Position numbers and translations under genes: made by a program
Origin: Eisenibacter elegans DSM 3317
GTDB taxonomy: Bacteria; Bacteroidota; Bacteroidia; Cytophagales; Microscillaceae
DNA: 64,000 nucleotides
Assembly: GCF_000430505.1 (NCBI RefSeq)
Contig: NZ_KE387153.1
Span: forward strand, 449,200 to 513,199
Direction: 5' to 3'
In this document: piece by piece, positions 1-9,029 of the stretch
How positions within the stretch are numbered: position 1 is the stretch's first letter
Layout: every line of letters begins with the position of its first letter
Notes under the pieces: model-generated
Databases searched by the model: none
The model's input: the letters and a program-made list of their open reading frames with translations, nothing else
Told to the model about the DNA's origin: nothing

Positions 1-662
1 GGAATGTAAATCCGGTCAGCGTTTTGGCTGCTCACCGTGATGTAACCGTGGTATTGGAGGGGTTCCCACGAGAGTATGTGCAGCCTGCCCTCTATCAACC
101 CTTCGCCATCGTGTAAATGCTCAGGATAAGTTTGCTGAGTAACTTCAAGCACTACCAACCACTTGACATCCTGCCAGAGGCGTAGCAAGTTGAAATCGGC
201 CTGCATATTCCGGCGGGCATAGTCCGGAGAAGAGTCTTGGAAATATATCGGGCGATAGGTTCCCCGCTGTAGGTAATGGATGCGCATCAAGGCCGAGCCC
301 GCCTCATAACGACTAAAATAGCCCTTGGATACAGGCTCCCCAGTGAGGTATCCTTTGGGAATAGTAAGGAGCAGGTTGTCTGTCTCATAACGACAACTAC
401 CACTACTACTCTCACAGAAGGGAAGCGTAACCGGTTTGGCTGCCCAAGCCAAACTGTCAAGAGGTTTGCCTTGGGTACATAAGGCATCAATCTGTGTAAG
501 CTTGTCTGTTATTTGGGCGAAATCGAAAGGAGGGTTCGCACGCAACGAATCAATACCCGATGCTATCAGGTGCTCTATGGATGTTTGCCGTTGCTCTGCC
601 GACGGCTCACAAGCACACAAAAACAAAAGTGCCCCTAGGCAGCAATAATATGGTATGGCCAT
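1..662 (-). CDS. Putative lipoprotein, 3' end outside window
   Basis: An uninterrupted minus-strand frame starts at the ATG at 660-662 and runs off the left edge, giving about 220 residues. The N-terminus has a short hydrophobic stretch and a lipobox (Leu-Cys-Ala-Cys followed by Glu-Pro) near residues 15-18, so it is probably a lipoprotein exported through the inner membrane. The rest is mixed alpha/beta in character with no motif I recognise. The region also shows a run of Ser/Gly codons around residue 87. It is transcribed in the same direction as nuoL but is separated from it by a dispersed repeat, so an operon is not supported. The function is unknown. The reading frame and signal are seen directly; the lipoprotein assignment is an inference. 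Confidence 0.7.
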   Translation of the reverse strand, partial: MAIPYYCCLGALLFLCACEPSAEQRQTSIEHLIASGIDSLRANPPFDFAQITDKLTQIDALCTQGKPLDSLAWAAKPVTLPFCESSSGSCRYETDNLLLTIPKGYLTGEPVSKGYFSRYEAGSALMRIHYLQRGTYRPIYFQDSSPDYARRNMQADFNLLRLWQDVKWLVVLEVTQQTYPEHLHDGEGLIEGRLHILSWEPLQYHGYITVSSQNADRIYI

Positions 663-736
663 CTTCTTCTTGAAGTTTAGTAATGATGATGGCTATTCAT
701 ACGTTTTGAAACACCAAGGGGTTAGCTTGGACGGTT

Positions 737-905
737 GAATGTTTTTCACCCCTCCCACGATTAAAATCGTGGGCTAAACCTGAACATTTTTGGAAAAACA
801 GCCCGGAGCTTCGGCTCCGAGGCAAGCTGAGGCCTCATTTTGGAGATAAAATGAGATTTAGCCCACAGTTTTAACTATGGGATTTGAAAAATGTCCAATG
901 GTGTG
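737..905 (-). repeat. Dispersed hairpin repeat, family 1 (copy a)
   Basis: This gap holds two hairpins: CCCACGATT..AATCGTGGG at about 757-775 and CGGAGC-ttcg-GCTCCG at 804-819. They are followed by text related to copies at about 14.6, 26.7, 29.4, 31.8 and 46.0 kb, with the shared elements being a Cys/Gly-rich hairpin flanked by TTTTTCCAAAAAT and by an ATGAG.CCTCAGC block. This copy lies in reverse orientation relative to the 29.4 and 31.8 kb copies. It is probably a REP-like or MITE-like intergenic repeat; a terminator role for nuoL is possible. Confidence 0.65.
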
Positions 906-3002
906 TCACCCCACCCAATACCAAAGCAAAAGCATCAACAACAACACCGCTGCAAAAACATACTGACTGACGCCGCCCCTGGCCGGAGTGCGGACTTTCA
1001 GCCCGACGAAGGCTGCTAACCAAGCCACAAAATTGACCAACCCATCCACCATGTTTTTGTCGAACCAGGCTATCAAGTGTGCCAGTACTACGGGTATTTT
1101 GGCCACAAGATTGACCAGTCCGTCGACCCAACGGTTGTCGAGCGTGGCCACTTGTTTGCTACTCCAAACCACCCCACTGCCCAATCCTTGACTGAGGGTT
1201 TGGTCTATGCCCAGTGCTTTTTCGGAGCTTCGCTGAAACGCCCTGCTCCAAGCCTTGTCGTACCACTGCCCCATATACAGACCTTTGAGCGAGAGCTGAT
1301 GCCAGAGGCTGCCTTCGTCTTGTAGGGGATTGGGGGCATAGGCTTGGCTTTTGCTGAAAATCAGGAAGGACAAGCTAAGCCCTGCCAAGGCCAGCAACAC
1401 CGAAACGGTAGCCACTAACAAATGGACATCGTGTGCGGCTTGAGCATAGCGCAGGCCCAAGTCAGCCGCCGCCCCTAGCGATTGCCACTGTGGCAGCCCT
1501 TCCAAAAACCAGCTATGCGCCCCGTCTAACGGATTGATACTAAAGCAAATCCATACTGAACCCAAAGCCAAAACGGCCAAGGGTATGCGCATCCAGCCAT
1601 CGGCCTCAGGCAAGGACTGTGGACTGTATGGCTTTTGGAGCAGTTGTGCTGCCCGGAGGTCATCGCCCCAAAAGACCAGCACCCATTGGCGACCCATATA
1701 AAAGGCTGTCAAAAAAGCCGTCAAGAAAGCCGTTACCGGAAAAAGATACCAAGTGCCTCCCCCCTGAAGCTGCGCCCAGCCAAGGCTGTGTGCCAAAAGC
1801 GCATCTTTGGACAAGAAACCCGTAGTAAGGGGTAGCCCCACCAAGGCCGCCGCTGCCACCGTATAACACACAAAAGTAAAAGGCATGGCCTTGCGCAAGC
1901 CGCCCATCAGGTACATATGTTGGGCATCGAGCGGGAGGTGGTGTTCGTGTGCCCAATGATGTAGCGCGTGAATCACACTGCCTGCACTCAAAAACAAACA
2001 AGCTTTGAAAAAAGCGTGGGTAAACAAATGGAAAAGCGCCAATTGTGGGACACCCATCCCCAAAGCCATCATCATATAACCCAGCTGCGAGAGCGTCGAG
2101 TAGGCCAATACCTTCTTGATGTCGGTTTGAGCCAAGGCCGAAAACCCACCAACAAAGGCCGTCATCAAGCCTAGCACTGTAATCACCAGCAGCGCATCGG
2201 GGCTGAGTAAGCCAAATATCCTTGCGCCAAGGTACACTCCGGCGGCTACCATTGTGGCGGCGTGAATCAGCGCCGATACCGGCGTGGGTCCTTCCATCGC
2301 GTCGGGCAGCCAAATATGTAGCGGAAACTGCGCCGACTTGCCCATCGCTCCCGCAAAGAGACACAAGCCAATAAAAGTAGTCAGCCCCGCTGAGAGACTG
2401 CCATCGTGGAGCGCCTCAAAATTGGCCGTCCATGTCAGCTCACCCGTATGGGTATAGAGTAGCAAGATGCCTATCATCAGGCCAAAGTCTCCCACCCTAT
2501 TGACCACAAAGGCCTTTTTGGCGGCAGCGGCAGCGGCAGGCTTTTCGTACCAAAACCCAATCAAGAGGTAAGAGGCCAAGCCCACCAACTCCCAAAAAAT
2601 ATAAATCACCAAGAGGTGGTCAGTAGCCAAGATTCCCAACATCGCCACCGTAAACAAGCCCAAATAAGCAAAATACCGATGGTAATGCCTGTCGCCACGC
2701 ATATACGAAACCGAAAAAAGATGTACCAGCCACGAAACCCCACAGACCAAGGCCATCATCCAGCGGCTGAGCTGATCCAGATACAGGCTCAACACCCAGG
2801 TACGTGTACCCATTTCCAGCCGATAAATCACCCACTGCTGCGCCTCCGCAGCGCCCATACACATCCACAAGCTCAGCCCAAAGACTGCGGCCATAGAGGC
2901 TACCGCCCACCAGTAACCCCAAGTCCAGCGCTCACGCCAGACCAATAACACCAAAAAATTGAGCAGGGGCAAGCCCATCATCAACGCAAGCAAGACAAGC
3001 AT
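906..3002 (-). CDS. nuoL: NADH-quinone oxidoreductase subunit L (NuoL-like)
   Basis: This is a polytopic inner-membrane protein of 698 residues, about the size of NuoL, the distal proton-pumping antiporter-like subunit of complex I. The family core is visible, including the segment around [20 protein letters not shown]-type text (here [20 protein letters not shown]), conserved lysines and glutamate in the central helices, and a C-terminal amphipathic/hydrophobic extension ending in a last membrane helix. The start is the first in-frame ATG before a hydrophobic helix. Unusually, no other nuo gene is adjacent: the neighbours on both sides are lipoprotein genes and repeats. A NuoL-like subunit of a bicarbonate (DabB) or Mrp-type complex is the main alternative, but the length favours NuoL. 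Confidence 0.88.
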   Translation of the reverse strand: [698 protein letters not shown]

Positions 3003-3096
3003 AAAAGTAGTTTTTAGAGATGCTTGCCAAAAATGATAAAAATTCGCCTACTTTCACAGCCTCAAGCTCAAAAAGTACAGTACTTTTCATTTTTGA

Positions 3097-3255
3097 TGGT
3101 GGGGCTTCCCCCGCGCCCAACGCTCAAGGCCATCTCTGCCATCCCTTCAGGCGCGGGGTCGCGCTTTCACCAGTAGCTTGCGGCAAGCCGCAAGGCTACT
3201 TGGCTCTATCGCTAAGCCGCTTGCGCCCGTATAGGGCAAGCCTTCGGCTTGCGGT
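3097..3255. repeat. G+C-rich dispersed repeat, family 3 (copy a)
   Basis: This intergenic stretch contains GGGGCTTCCCCCGCG, a GCGCGGGGTCG block, the phrase TCACCAGTAGCTTGCG and several short palindromes such as the GCAAGCC..GGCTTGC pair at 3230-3252. A closely related phrase order occurs at 35302-35355. It lies between the 3' end of the lipoprotein gene and the 5' end of nuoL. It is probably a dispersed structured repeat; no gene is seen in it. Confidence 0.5.
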
Positions 3256-3258
3256 GAG

Positions 3259-4074
3259 TTACTCTCTTGCTGTCTCCAAATCTTCTGAGAAAGTACCTAT
3301 CTGCTGTTTTTGCGCATTATACAACACCACCTGCCAAGTAGGCATCAGGTAGCCAAGCCTAGCGCTGACCTTACCCATCGAGGTAGACTCAAAGCGCAGC
3401 TCGTGGGTTTTGGCATCTATATACGCACTGAAAAACTCCTCCTGCCCGGCAGGGTCTGTATACCCAAAATGCAATTGGTCTGAGTTAGTCCCCTCTTGGC
3501 TGTCTTCAGCAGCTAGCCGTGCCATATTGCTCGCATTCACAAAAGCCCGCCAGTAGATATTGCGCACAAAAAAAGAAGGACGCACATTGCTATCGTCAAA
3601 CGCAGGGGGGGTTTGCTCATCGATTAGCGCAAACTCCTCTGCCGCTCCACTGCCATCAGGAGCCATTAGCGTAAGGCTTACCCCTACTGGCGAAACGCCG
3701 CTGACGAGCTTGAAGCGAGGTTGGGTCTTGTCGTTTTCGGCCAAAAAACAACTATAAGCCACCGCATCTAAGCCTTTGGGCTTTTGTACTACAAGGGTTT
3801 GAAATTGATCACCCCCCTTGCCATCATAATAAAAAACTTTTTGCAACCCTCCTTCCCAATAAAGCAAGAGCATCTCGCGTGTGTTTACACAATAATAACT
3901 CCCCGTAAGGCCTATCTCCTCAAGACTTTCTGAGGGCTTGGCCGATTGAGAGGTACTCGTGTCAGCGTTGAGGTCAGTTTGGTCGGTAGTAGTAGTAGTA
4001 GGCGTTGTCGTACCGCCACAAGCGCCCAAGAAAAGTACTAGGGCAGCCACATAATAAAGGTTTTTGCGTAACAT
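3259..4074 (-). CDS. Putative lipoprotein
   Basis: The protein has 271 residues when started at the ATG at 4072-4074. A longer frame reaches 4302, but only this start puts a signal peptide at the N-terminus: MLRKN, a hydrophobic core, then the lipobox Leu-Gly-Ala-Cys followed by Gly-Gly. A Thr-rich linker comes next (about residues 22-33), typical of the tether between a lipid anchor and a folded domain. The folded part has no motif I recognise and is rich in beta-like segments. It is monocistronic by spacing. The upstream 4075-4367 region holds no supported gene. The function is unknown. Confidence 0.7.
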   Translation of the reverse strand: MLRKNLYYVAALVLFLGACGGTTTPTTTTTDQTDLNADTSTSQSAKPSESLEEIGLTGSYYCVNTREMLLLYWEGGLQKVFYYDGKGGDQFQTLVVQKPKGLDAVAYSCFLAENDKTQPRFKLVSGVSPVGVSLTLMAPDGSGAAEEFALIDEQTPPAFDDSNVRPSFFVRNIYWRAFVNASNMARLAAEDSQEGTNSDQLHFGYTDPAGQEEFFSAYIDAKTHELRFESTSMGKVSARLGYLMPTWQVVLYNAQKQQIGTFSEDLETARE

Positions 4075-4367
4075 AGGGTGGTTTTGTTTGGGGGGAATAA
4101 GTCCAAATTGAGCACTTATACGCAAAGCCCTGCTAGAAGTTGTGGCATAAAAACGAAGGGAAGACAGTAAACCCCTGATTTGTAAACCACATTGTACGTA
4201 TTTTTCAGGTAAAGACACATCAATGCGCCCCTCCAAATAGTACCGCTCAGGCCTACCTAGCAGGGGCGCTTGCTCAACAATACCGCTTTGAAAGCGACAC
4301 ATTCCGACTCACTCAGCAGACTTGGCTGAGGACGGACATCGGCTTTACAGAGTGCCTTAAACCCACC

Positions 4368-4562
4368 TCATATGTAGGTGTTGATGTATTTGCGGACACT
4401 CTGCTCGTGAATCCCAAAATAGACAGCTATTTCTGAAAACGCCTTGCCCAATTGATAGCGCTTCAGCATACGTAATTTTTTACGCATATACTCGGCCTGA
4501 TGACGACGAAAATATCGCTGGTATTCTGATTGGTCAAAACCTCTGTTATCAAATTTTTTCAT
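4368..4562 (-). pseudogene. Small HTH protein, probable transposase N-terminal remnant
   Basis: The frame encodes 64 residues. Residues about 25-62 form a predicted helix-turn-helix (YQLGKAFSEIAVYFGIHEQS then VRKYINTYI), and the chain stops immediately afterwards. This is the pattern of the N-terminal HTH of IS630-like transposases or of orphan HTH proteins made from them. No downstream DDE domain was found in any frame, so it is probably a remnant. It could also be an intact small DNA-binding protein. It lies in a gene-poor gap next to a family 2 repeat. Confidence 0.45.
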
Positions 4563-4628
4563 TGTTAGCCCCTATACGCAAATATATGGATTTATAAGCC
4601 TAAAGGGAGTAAGCTAGTTTGAGTTTAA

Positions 4629-4715
4629 TCTAAGAGCTTGTCTAAATTTTCAGCACGGCACTCAAACCAGCTGATTTTTGTGCTAATACTAGGCAAAAAA
4701 CGTAGGCGTGATGCT
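4629..4715. repeat. Dispersed inverted repeat, family 2 (copy a)
   Basis: The phrase AGCTTGTCTAAATTTTCAGC begins an element with related copies at about 31.43, 31.75 and 40.04 kb. The copies share the pairing of CTTGTCTAAAATT at one end with AATTTAGGCAAG at the other. The rest of the 4563-5004 gap holds no supported gene. It ends with the untranslated region of the DUF5606 gene, including a TAGTTTCTTTG sequence near 4967 that could be a promoter -7 element. Confidence 0.45.
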
Positions 4716-5004
4716 CAGCCAACGATTTTAACTGTGGGAGGGCTACGGCGAGCATTGTTGACGACATAGCAGCCACAAAGCAGTGTGTTAGTGTTGATGA
4801 TGCCAATTGTAAACAAGCGCTTAGTACTCCCCCATCGGGCCAACCCCCCAACTAGCTGAACGAGTGTAACGGTTTTTATTATCATAATTTTTATTACAAT
4901 ATGTTTCAGGCAGACAGTGTGTTGATGCGTCCCTTCTGGCTTTGTGCAAAGCAAAAGATTTAGTTTCTTTGCAATCCACTTAAATAACAACCCATATTTT
5001 CCTT

Positions 5005-5457
5005 ATGGAACTGAAAGACATTGCCTCTATTGCCGGGAAGCCCGGCTTGTTTCGAGTACTCAAGCCTACGCGCACCGGTGTCATGGTAGAGACCCTAGAC
5101 GAGCAAAAGAAACGCACAGTAGCCGGTGCTACCGCACGTATTTCGGTATTGCAGGAGGTTTCGATGTATACCACCGACAGTGAGGGCTATATTGCCTTAG
5201 CAGACGTGTTGTACAATATTTATCAAAAACACCAACTCGCCCTGCCTGTACATGCCAAGTCTGACGATGAAGCGCTTTTTGGTTTTTTTGCTGATGTAGT
5301 CCCTGATTACGACCGCGACAAAGTGCGCAGCTCTGACGTAAAAAAGCTGGTCAGCTGGTATGGGATTTTGGCTCAGTATGCGCCCGAGCTGCTGGCATCT
5401 TTGGGTAACGAAACTGCTGCCAACAGCGCCGACAAAGCCCCCGAGGAGGAGGCCTAA
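5005..5457 (+). CDS. DUF5606 family protein
   Basis: This 150-residue soluble protein begins MELKDIASIAGKPGLF and matches the conserved Bacteroidota family DUF5606. In order it has an N-terminal beta-rich domain, roughly residues 1-70, with the GKPGLFRVLKPTRTGVMVE phrase, a middle YNIYQKHQL segment, and a helical end with DVKKLVSWYGIL. The tail is Glu-rich and disordered. No biochemical role is known. It ends 3 bp before the argE-like gene and is probably co-transcribed with argE and argH. The start is the first ATG after an AT-rich leader and matches the usual family N-terminus. Confidence 0.85.
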   Translation: MELKDIASIAGKPGLFRVLKPTRTGVMVETLDEQKKRTVAGATARISVLQEVSMYTTDSEGYIALADVLYNIYQKHQLALPVHAKSDDEALFGFFADVVPDYDRDKVRSSDVKKLVSWYGILAQYAPELLASLGNETAANSADKAPEEEA

Positions 5458-5460
5458 GCG

Positions 5461-6519
5461 ATGGAGGTACACCTCGACCTGCTCCGCCAACTAGTCCAGA
5501 CCCCTTCTTTCAGCCGCGAAGAAGGGGCTACGGCTATGCTGTTGTTCGATTTTTTGAGCGCTAGGGGTTGGCTCCCTCAGCGCCATCTACACAATATATG
5601 GGTGGCTTCGCCACACAACCGCGCCGGCCAGCCTACGCTCTTGCTCAACTCCCATCACGACACCGTCAAGCCGGTAAGCGGCTGGCAACGTGATCCTTTT
5701 GGGGCTTCGCTCGAAGGCACACATCTCTACGGCCTTGGCAGTAACGATGCAGGGGCTTCGCTCGTAGGTTTATTGGCCGCGTTTGAGCATTTGGCGCAAG
5801 CCCCACAACCTTATAACCTTATTTGGGCAGGCACTGCCGAAGAGGAGATTTCGGGTGCCAACGGCATTGCCTCCCTCCTTCCCTTGCTCCCTCCTATAGA
5901 CTTGGCCATTGTGGGCGAGCCCACCCAAATGCAACTGGCCATCGCCGAAAAGGGGTTGATGGTGCTCGACTGTTATGCCCACGGCCAGGCCGGGCACGCC
6001 GCCCGCCAAGAGGGTGTCAATGCTATTTACAAAGCCCTGCCCGACATCCAATGGTTTGCCAACTACCGCTTCGAGCAAGTATCACCGGTGTTGGGGGAAG
6101 TACGGATGACCGTCAGTCAAGTACAAGCCGGCACACAACACAATGTCGTGCCCGACCGCTGCCACTGGGTGGTGGATGTGCGCACCACAGAGTGCTACAG
6201 CAACGAAGCCCTGCTGGCCGAAATTAAGGCGCAGGTCAGCTGTGAGGTAGTGCCGCGTTCGTTGCGCCTACAGTCGTCGGGGATAGCCCTGACGCACCCT
6301 GTCGTACAGCGGGGCTTGGCCCTAGGCAAAACAACCTATGGCTCCCCTACCCTCTCCGACCAAGCCCTGATGCCTTTTCCCTCACTCAAAATCGGGATAG
6401 GCGACTCAGCGCGCTCCCATACCGCCGACGAGTATATCGTTCTTTCTGAGCTCGAATCAGGCATAGCTGATTATATCGCCCTGCTCGACCAACTTGTTTT
6501 CCCTCCCCATATTCTATAA
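5461..6519 (+). CDS. argE: M20 family N-acetylornithine/N-acetylcitrulline deacetylase-like
   Basis: This 352-residue zinc hydrolase of peptidase family M20 has the expected order of metal and catalytic features: LLNSHHDTVKP (His and catalytic Asp) near residue 63-73, GLGSNDAGAS (bridging Asp), AGTAEEEISG (catalytic Glu pair), and the VGEPT loop. The dimerisation insert follows from about residue 165, and a C-terminal metal His occurs in the ARSHTADEY motif. ArgE-like enzymes remove the acetyl group from N-acetylated arginine precursors. In Bacteroidota the substrate may be N-acetylcitrulline. Its position directly before argH supports an arginine-pathway role, though the exact substrate cannot be read from sequence. 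It starts 3 bp after the preceding stop. Confidence 0.83.
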   Translation: MEVHLDLLRQLVQTPSFSREEGATAMLLFDFLSARGWLPQRHLHNIWVASPHNRAGQPTLLLNSHHDTVKPVSGWQRDPFGASLEGTHLYGLGSNDAGASLVGLLAAFEHLAQAPQPYNLIWAGTAEEEISGANGIASLLPLLPPIDLAIVGEPTQMQLAIAEKGLMVLDCYAHGQAGHAARQEGVNAIYKALPDIQWFANYRFEQVSPVLGEVRMTVSQVQAGTQHNVVPDRCHWVVDVRTTECYSNEALLAEIKAQVSCEVVPRSLRLQSSGIALTHPVVQRGLALGKTTYGSPTLSDQALMPFPSLKIGIGDSARSHTADEYIVLSELESGIADYIALLDQLVFPPHIL

Positions 6520-6526
6520 TATCATT

Positions 6527-7864
6527 ATGAAACTCTGGCAAAAAGATCAACAAGCCGATGCCGACTGGGTATCTGCTTTTACGGTAGGCAATGACCCCCA
6601 CTGGGATATGCGCCTTGCCCCCTTCGATGTGCTAGGCTCCCTAGCCCATATTCAAATGCTCGAATCGGTCGGGTTGCTCAGCCACACCGAGTGGGCAAGC
6701 CTACGCGACGGGCTACGGGAGGTCTACGCTGCCATAGAGGCCAATGATTTTGAGATTGCCGCCGGAGTAGAAGATATTCACTCTCAGGTAGAGCTGATGC
6801 TGACGCAACGCTTGGGTGAGGTAGGTAAGAAAATCCACGCCGGGCGCTCCCGAAACGACCAAGTGCTGCTTGACCTCAAGCTCTGGATGCGGTCAGAAAT
6901 AGCCCTGCTGACACAAGAAACCCAGCAGCTTTTCGACTTGCTACTCCAACTAAGCGAGACCCACCAAGACAAGCTGATGCCCGGCTACACACACCTTCAG
7001 GTAGCGATGCCCTCTTCGTTTGGACTTTGGTTTGGGGCTTATGCCGAAAGTCTTGTTGATGACCTCCGCCTTTTGCAAAGCGCCCACGCCATCATCGACC
7101 AAAACCCACTAGGCTCTGCTGCAGGCTATGGTTCCTCGTTTCCGCTCAACCGCCGGATGACTACCGAGCTGCTTGGCTTTGCCGACCTGAGCTACAATGT
7201 GGTCTATGCACAAATGGGGCGCGGCAAAGCCGAGCGCAGTCTGGCTTTTGCCTTGGCCTCTATCGGGGCTACCTTGGCCAAAATGGCCATGGATGTCTGT
7301 CTGTATATGGGGCAAAATTTTGGCTTTTTCCGCTTTCCTGAGCACCTGACGACTGGCTCAAGCATTATGCCTCATAAAAAAAACCCGGATGTCTTCGAGC
7401 TGATTCGCGCCAAAGGCAATGCGCTCCAAGCCCTGCCCAATACGGTGATGATGATGACCACCAACCTGCCCTCGGGCTATCACCGCGACTTGCAGCTGCT
7501 CAAGGAGGCAACTATCCCCGCCCTCGACAGCCTGCACGAATGCCTCAAAGCCACCTACGAGATGATGCGCCACGTAGAAGTAGCTGATAACCTGCTCCAA
7601 GACCCCAAATATCGCTACTTGTTTAGTGTAGAAGTGGTCAATGCGCAAGTACAGGCCGGTGTTCCCTTCCGTGATGCCTACCGTGCTGTGGGTGAGGCCA
7701 TCGCCAACGACACTTACCAACCCAGCACTACGCTCAACCATACACACGAGGGCAGCATTGGCCAACTCTGTACAGACGAAATTCGCCGAAAAATGAGTCA
7801 GGTAACCGCACTGTTCGATTTTGAAAAACCACAAAAGGCTTTTGATGCTTTGTTGGGTAGGTAG
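6527..7864 (+). CDS. argH: Argininosuccinate lyase
   Basis: This 445-residue cytosolic enzyme splits argininosuccinate into arginine and fumarate, the last step of arginine synthesis. The superfamily signature GSSIMPHKKNPDVFELIR is at about residues 280-297, preceded by AGRSRNDQV and PGYTHLQVAMP, the conserved blocks 1 and 2. It is slightly shorter than many ArgH proteins, mostly in the C-terminal region. The start chosen is the ATG at 6527, 8 bp after the argE stop and giving MKLWQK. An upstream in-frame start at 6494 would overlap argE. It is the last gene of the DUF5606-argE-argH unit. Confidence 0.95.
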   Translation: MKLWQKDQQADADWVSAFTVGNDPHWDMRLAPFDVLGSLAHIQMLESVGLLSHTEWASLRDGLREVYAAIEANDFEIAAGVEDIHSQVELMLTQRLGEVGKKIHAGRSRNDQVLLDLKLWMRSEIALLTQETQQLFDLLLQLSETHQDKLMPGYTHLQVAMPSSFGLWFGAYAESLVDDLRLLQSAHAIIDQNPLGSAAGYGSSFPLNRRMTTELLGFADLSYNVVYAQMGRGKAERSLAFALASIGATLAKMAMDVCLYMGQNFGFFRFPEHLTTGSSIMPHKKNPDVFELIRAKGNALQALPNTVMMMTTNLPSGYHRDLQLLKEATIPALDSLHECLKATYEMMRHVEVADNLLQDPKYRYLFSVEVVNAQVQAGVPFRDAYRAVGEAIANDTYQPSTTLNHTHEGSIGQLCTDEIRRKMSQVTALFDFEKPQKAFDALLGR

Positions 7865-7888
7865 ATTTTAGATTGACGATTGGCAAGT

Positions 7889-7921
7889 TTGGATTGACGA
7901 TTGACCAAATCGTCAATCCAA
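7889..7921. terminator. Perfect hairpin between convergent argH and sensor kinase
   Basis: The arms TTGGATTGACGATT (7889-7902) and AATCGTCAATCCAA (7908-7921) pair over 14 bp around a 5-base loop. It sits between the argH stop and the 3' end of the convergent kinase gene, which fits a bidirectional terminator. There is no long T-run on either side. A partial extra copy of the left arm is just upstream at about 7871-7882. Confidence 0.7.
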
Positions 7922-7923
7922 GT

Positions 7924-9015
7924 TTAGGCTTCGTCTTTGAGCGCAGTTGCTTGTGTGCCGATGGTCATTCCTTCGGGCAGTGGGGCTTCGCAGCGGCGCA
8001 GGGTAAAGCGGAAGGTAGTGCCTTTTTTCTTCTTGCTCATCACTTCTATCTTCGATTGATGGGCTTCTAATACCTGCTTTACAATCGCTAGGCCAAGCCC
8101 TGTGCCTCCTTTTTCTTTGGAGCGGCTTTTTTCCACCCTATAAAAGCGTTCAAAAATGCGCTCCAAGTGTTCTGCGCCAATGCCCGGGCCATCGTCTTCG
8201 ATGCTTACCTGTACGTTGTCTGCTTGTGGTTGAAAGTGCACCACTACATGCCCCTCGCGATTGCCATATTTAACGGCGTTTTCGATTAGATTAAGGAATA
8301 CGTGGCGAATTCGGTATTCATCTGCCCAGACATTGAGCGATTCGACTTGTTGAAAATCGGCCGTCAGGGAGACTCCCTTGTCCTCGGCCTGCTCTTCCAG
8401 TTGTTCAAACACATCACGCACTACTTTGACCAAGTCAGTGGCTTGGATATTCATCGTAATAAACCCAGCTTCCATCTTAGAGAGTGTCATCAAGTCCTGA
8501 ATCATGGTGTTCAGGCCTTCTAGTGCTTTGATAGCCTTACCAAGAAATTTGTTACGCAACACTTCGTCTTCTATTTCACTATCGACGATGGTATGCAGAA
8601 ACCCTTGGGCGGCAAAAATGGGGGTTTTCAGCTCGTGAGACACATCGGCCAGAAATTCTCTACGATACACCTCAATCTTTTTGAGCTCTTCTATTTCGCG
8701 TTGTTTTTTGGTAGCATAAATATGGATTTCGTCGCCTAGTTTTCGGACAGGACTAAGCGAAGAACGCAGCGTTTTCTTGACAATTTTGAAGTCCTTCTTC
8801 TTCATTTTCTCTACGATGCTATATAGCTCATTGATTTCTTTGAACACCAAGAACTCTAGGGCAAAGTAAAAAAGTAAAAATGAAGCTGAGAAGCTAATTC
8901 CCAAAGCCACAAACAGCACCACCCACCCAGGAGCCAACAAAGACAGAAAGGCAACTGTAATCCCTGAGACGGCAGCGGCGGCTATCAGCGCAACTACTTG
9001 TGCATTGTACTGCAT
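7924..9015 (-). CDS. Sensor histidine kinase, PhoR-like
   Basis: This 363-residue membrane kinase has two N-terminal membrane helices (about residues 8-30 and 33-58) with almost no periplasmic loop, then a short linker. The HisKA domain has the H-box FLADVSHELKTPIFAAQGF near residue 121-139. The ATPase domain has the N-box (NLIENAVKYGN), the G1 box (DDGPGIG) and the G2 box (GTGLGLAIV). It should autophosphorylate and pass phosphate to the response regulator encoded 14 bp upstream. The overall layout resembles PhoR, the phosphate-responsive kinase, but without a PAS domain the stimulus is not shown. The C-terminus ends just before the argH hairpin. Confidence 0.9.
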   Translation of the reverse strand: MQYNAQVVALIAAAAVSGITVAFLSLLAPGWVVLFVALGISFSASFLLFYFALEFLVFKEINELYSIVEKMKKKDFKIVKKTLRSSLSPVRKLGDEIHIYATKKQREIEELKKIEVYRREFLADVSHELKTPIFAAQGFLHTIVDSEIEDEVLRNKFLGKAIKALEGLNTMIQDLMTLSKMEAGFITMNIQATDLVKVVRDVFEQLEEQAEDKGVSLTADFQQVESLNVWADEYRIRHVFLNLIENAVKYGNREGHVVVHFQPQADNVQVSIEDDGPGIGAEHLERIFERFYRVEKSRSKEKGGTGLGLAIVKQVLEAHQSKIEVMSKKKKGTTFRFTLRRCEAPLPEGMTIGTQATALKDEA

Positions 9016-9029
9016 CGGAGCGTGGTGTT

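Noticed and set aside
1660..2364. 234-codon open frame inside nuoL
   Set aside because: It lies on the same strand in another frame, over conserved nuoL sequence; it is a shadow frame with no domain.
3020..3352. Plus-strand open frame through the G+C-rich repeat
   Set aside because: The sequence is dominated by palindromes and repeats shared with 35.3 kb; no coding signal beyond composition.
8302..8523. Plus-strand frame inside the sensor kinase
   Set aside because: It is the complement of the ATPase domain without any recognisable protein features.
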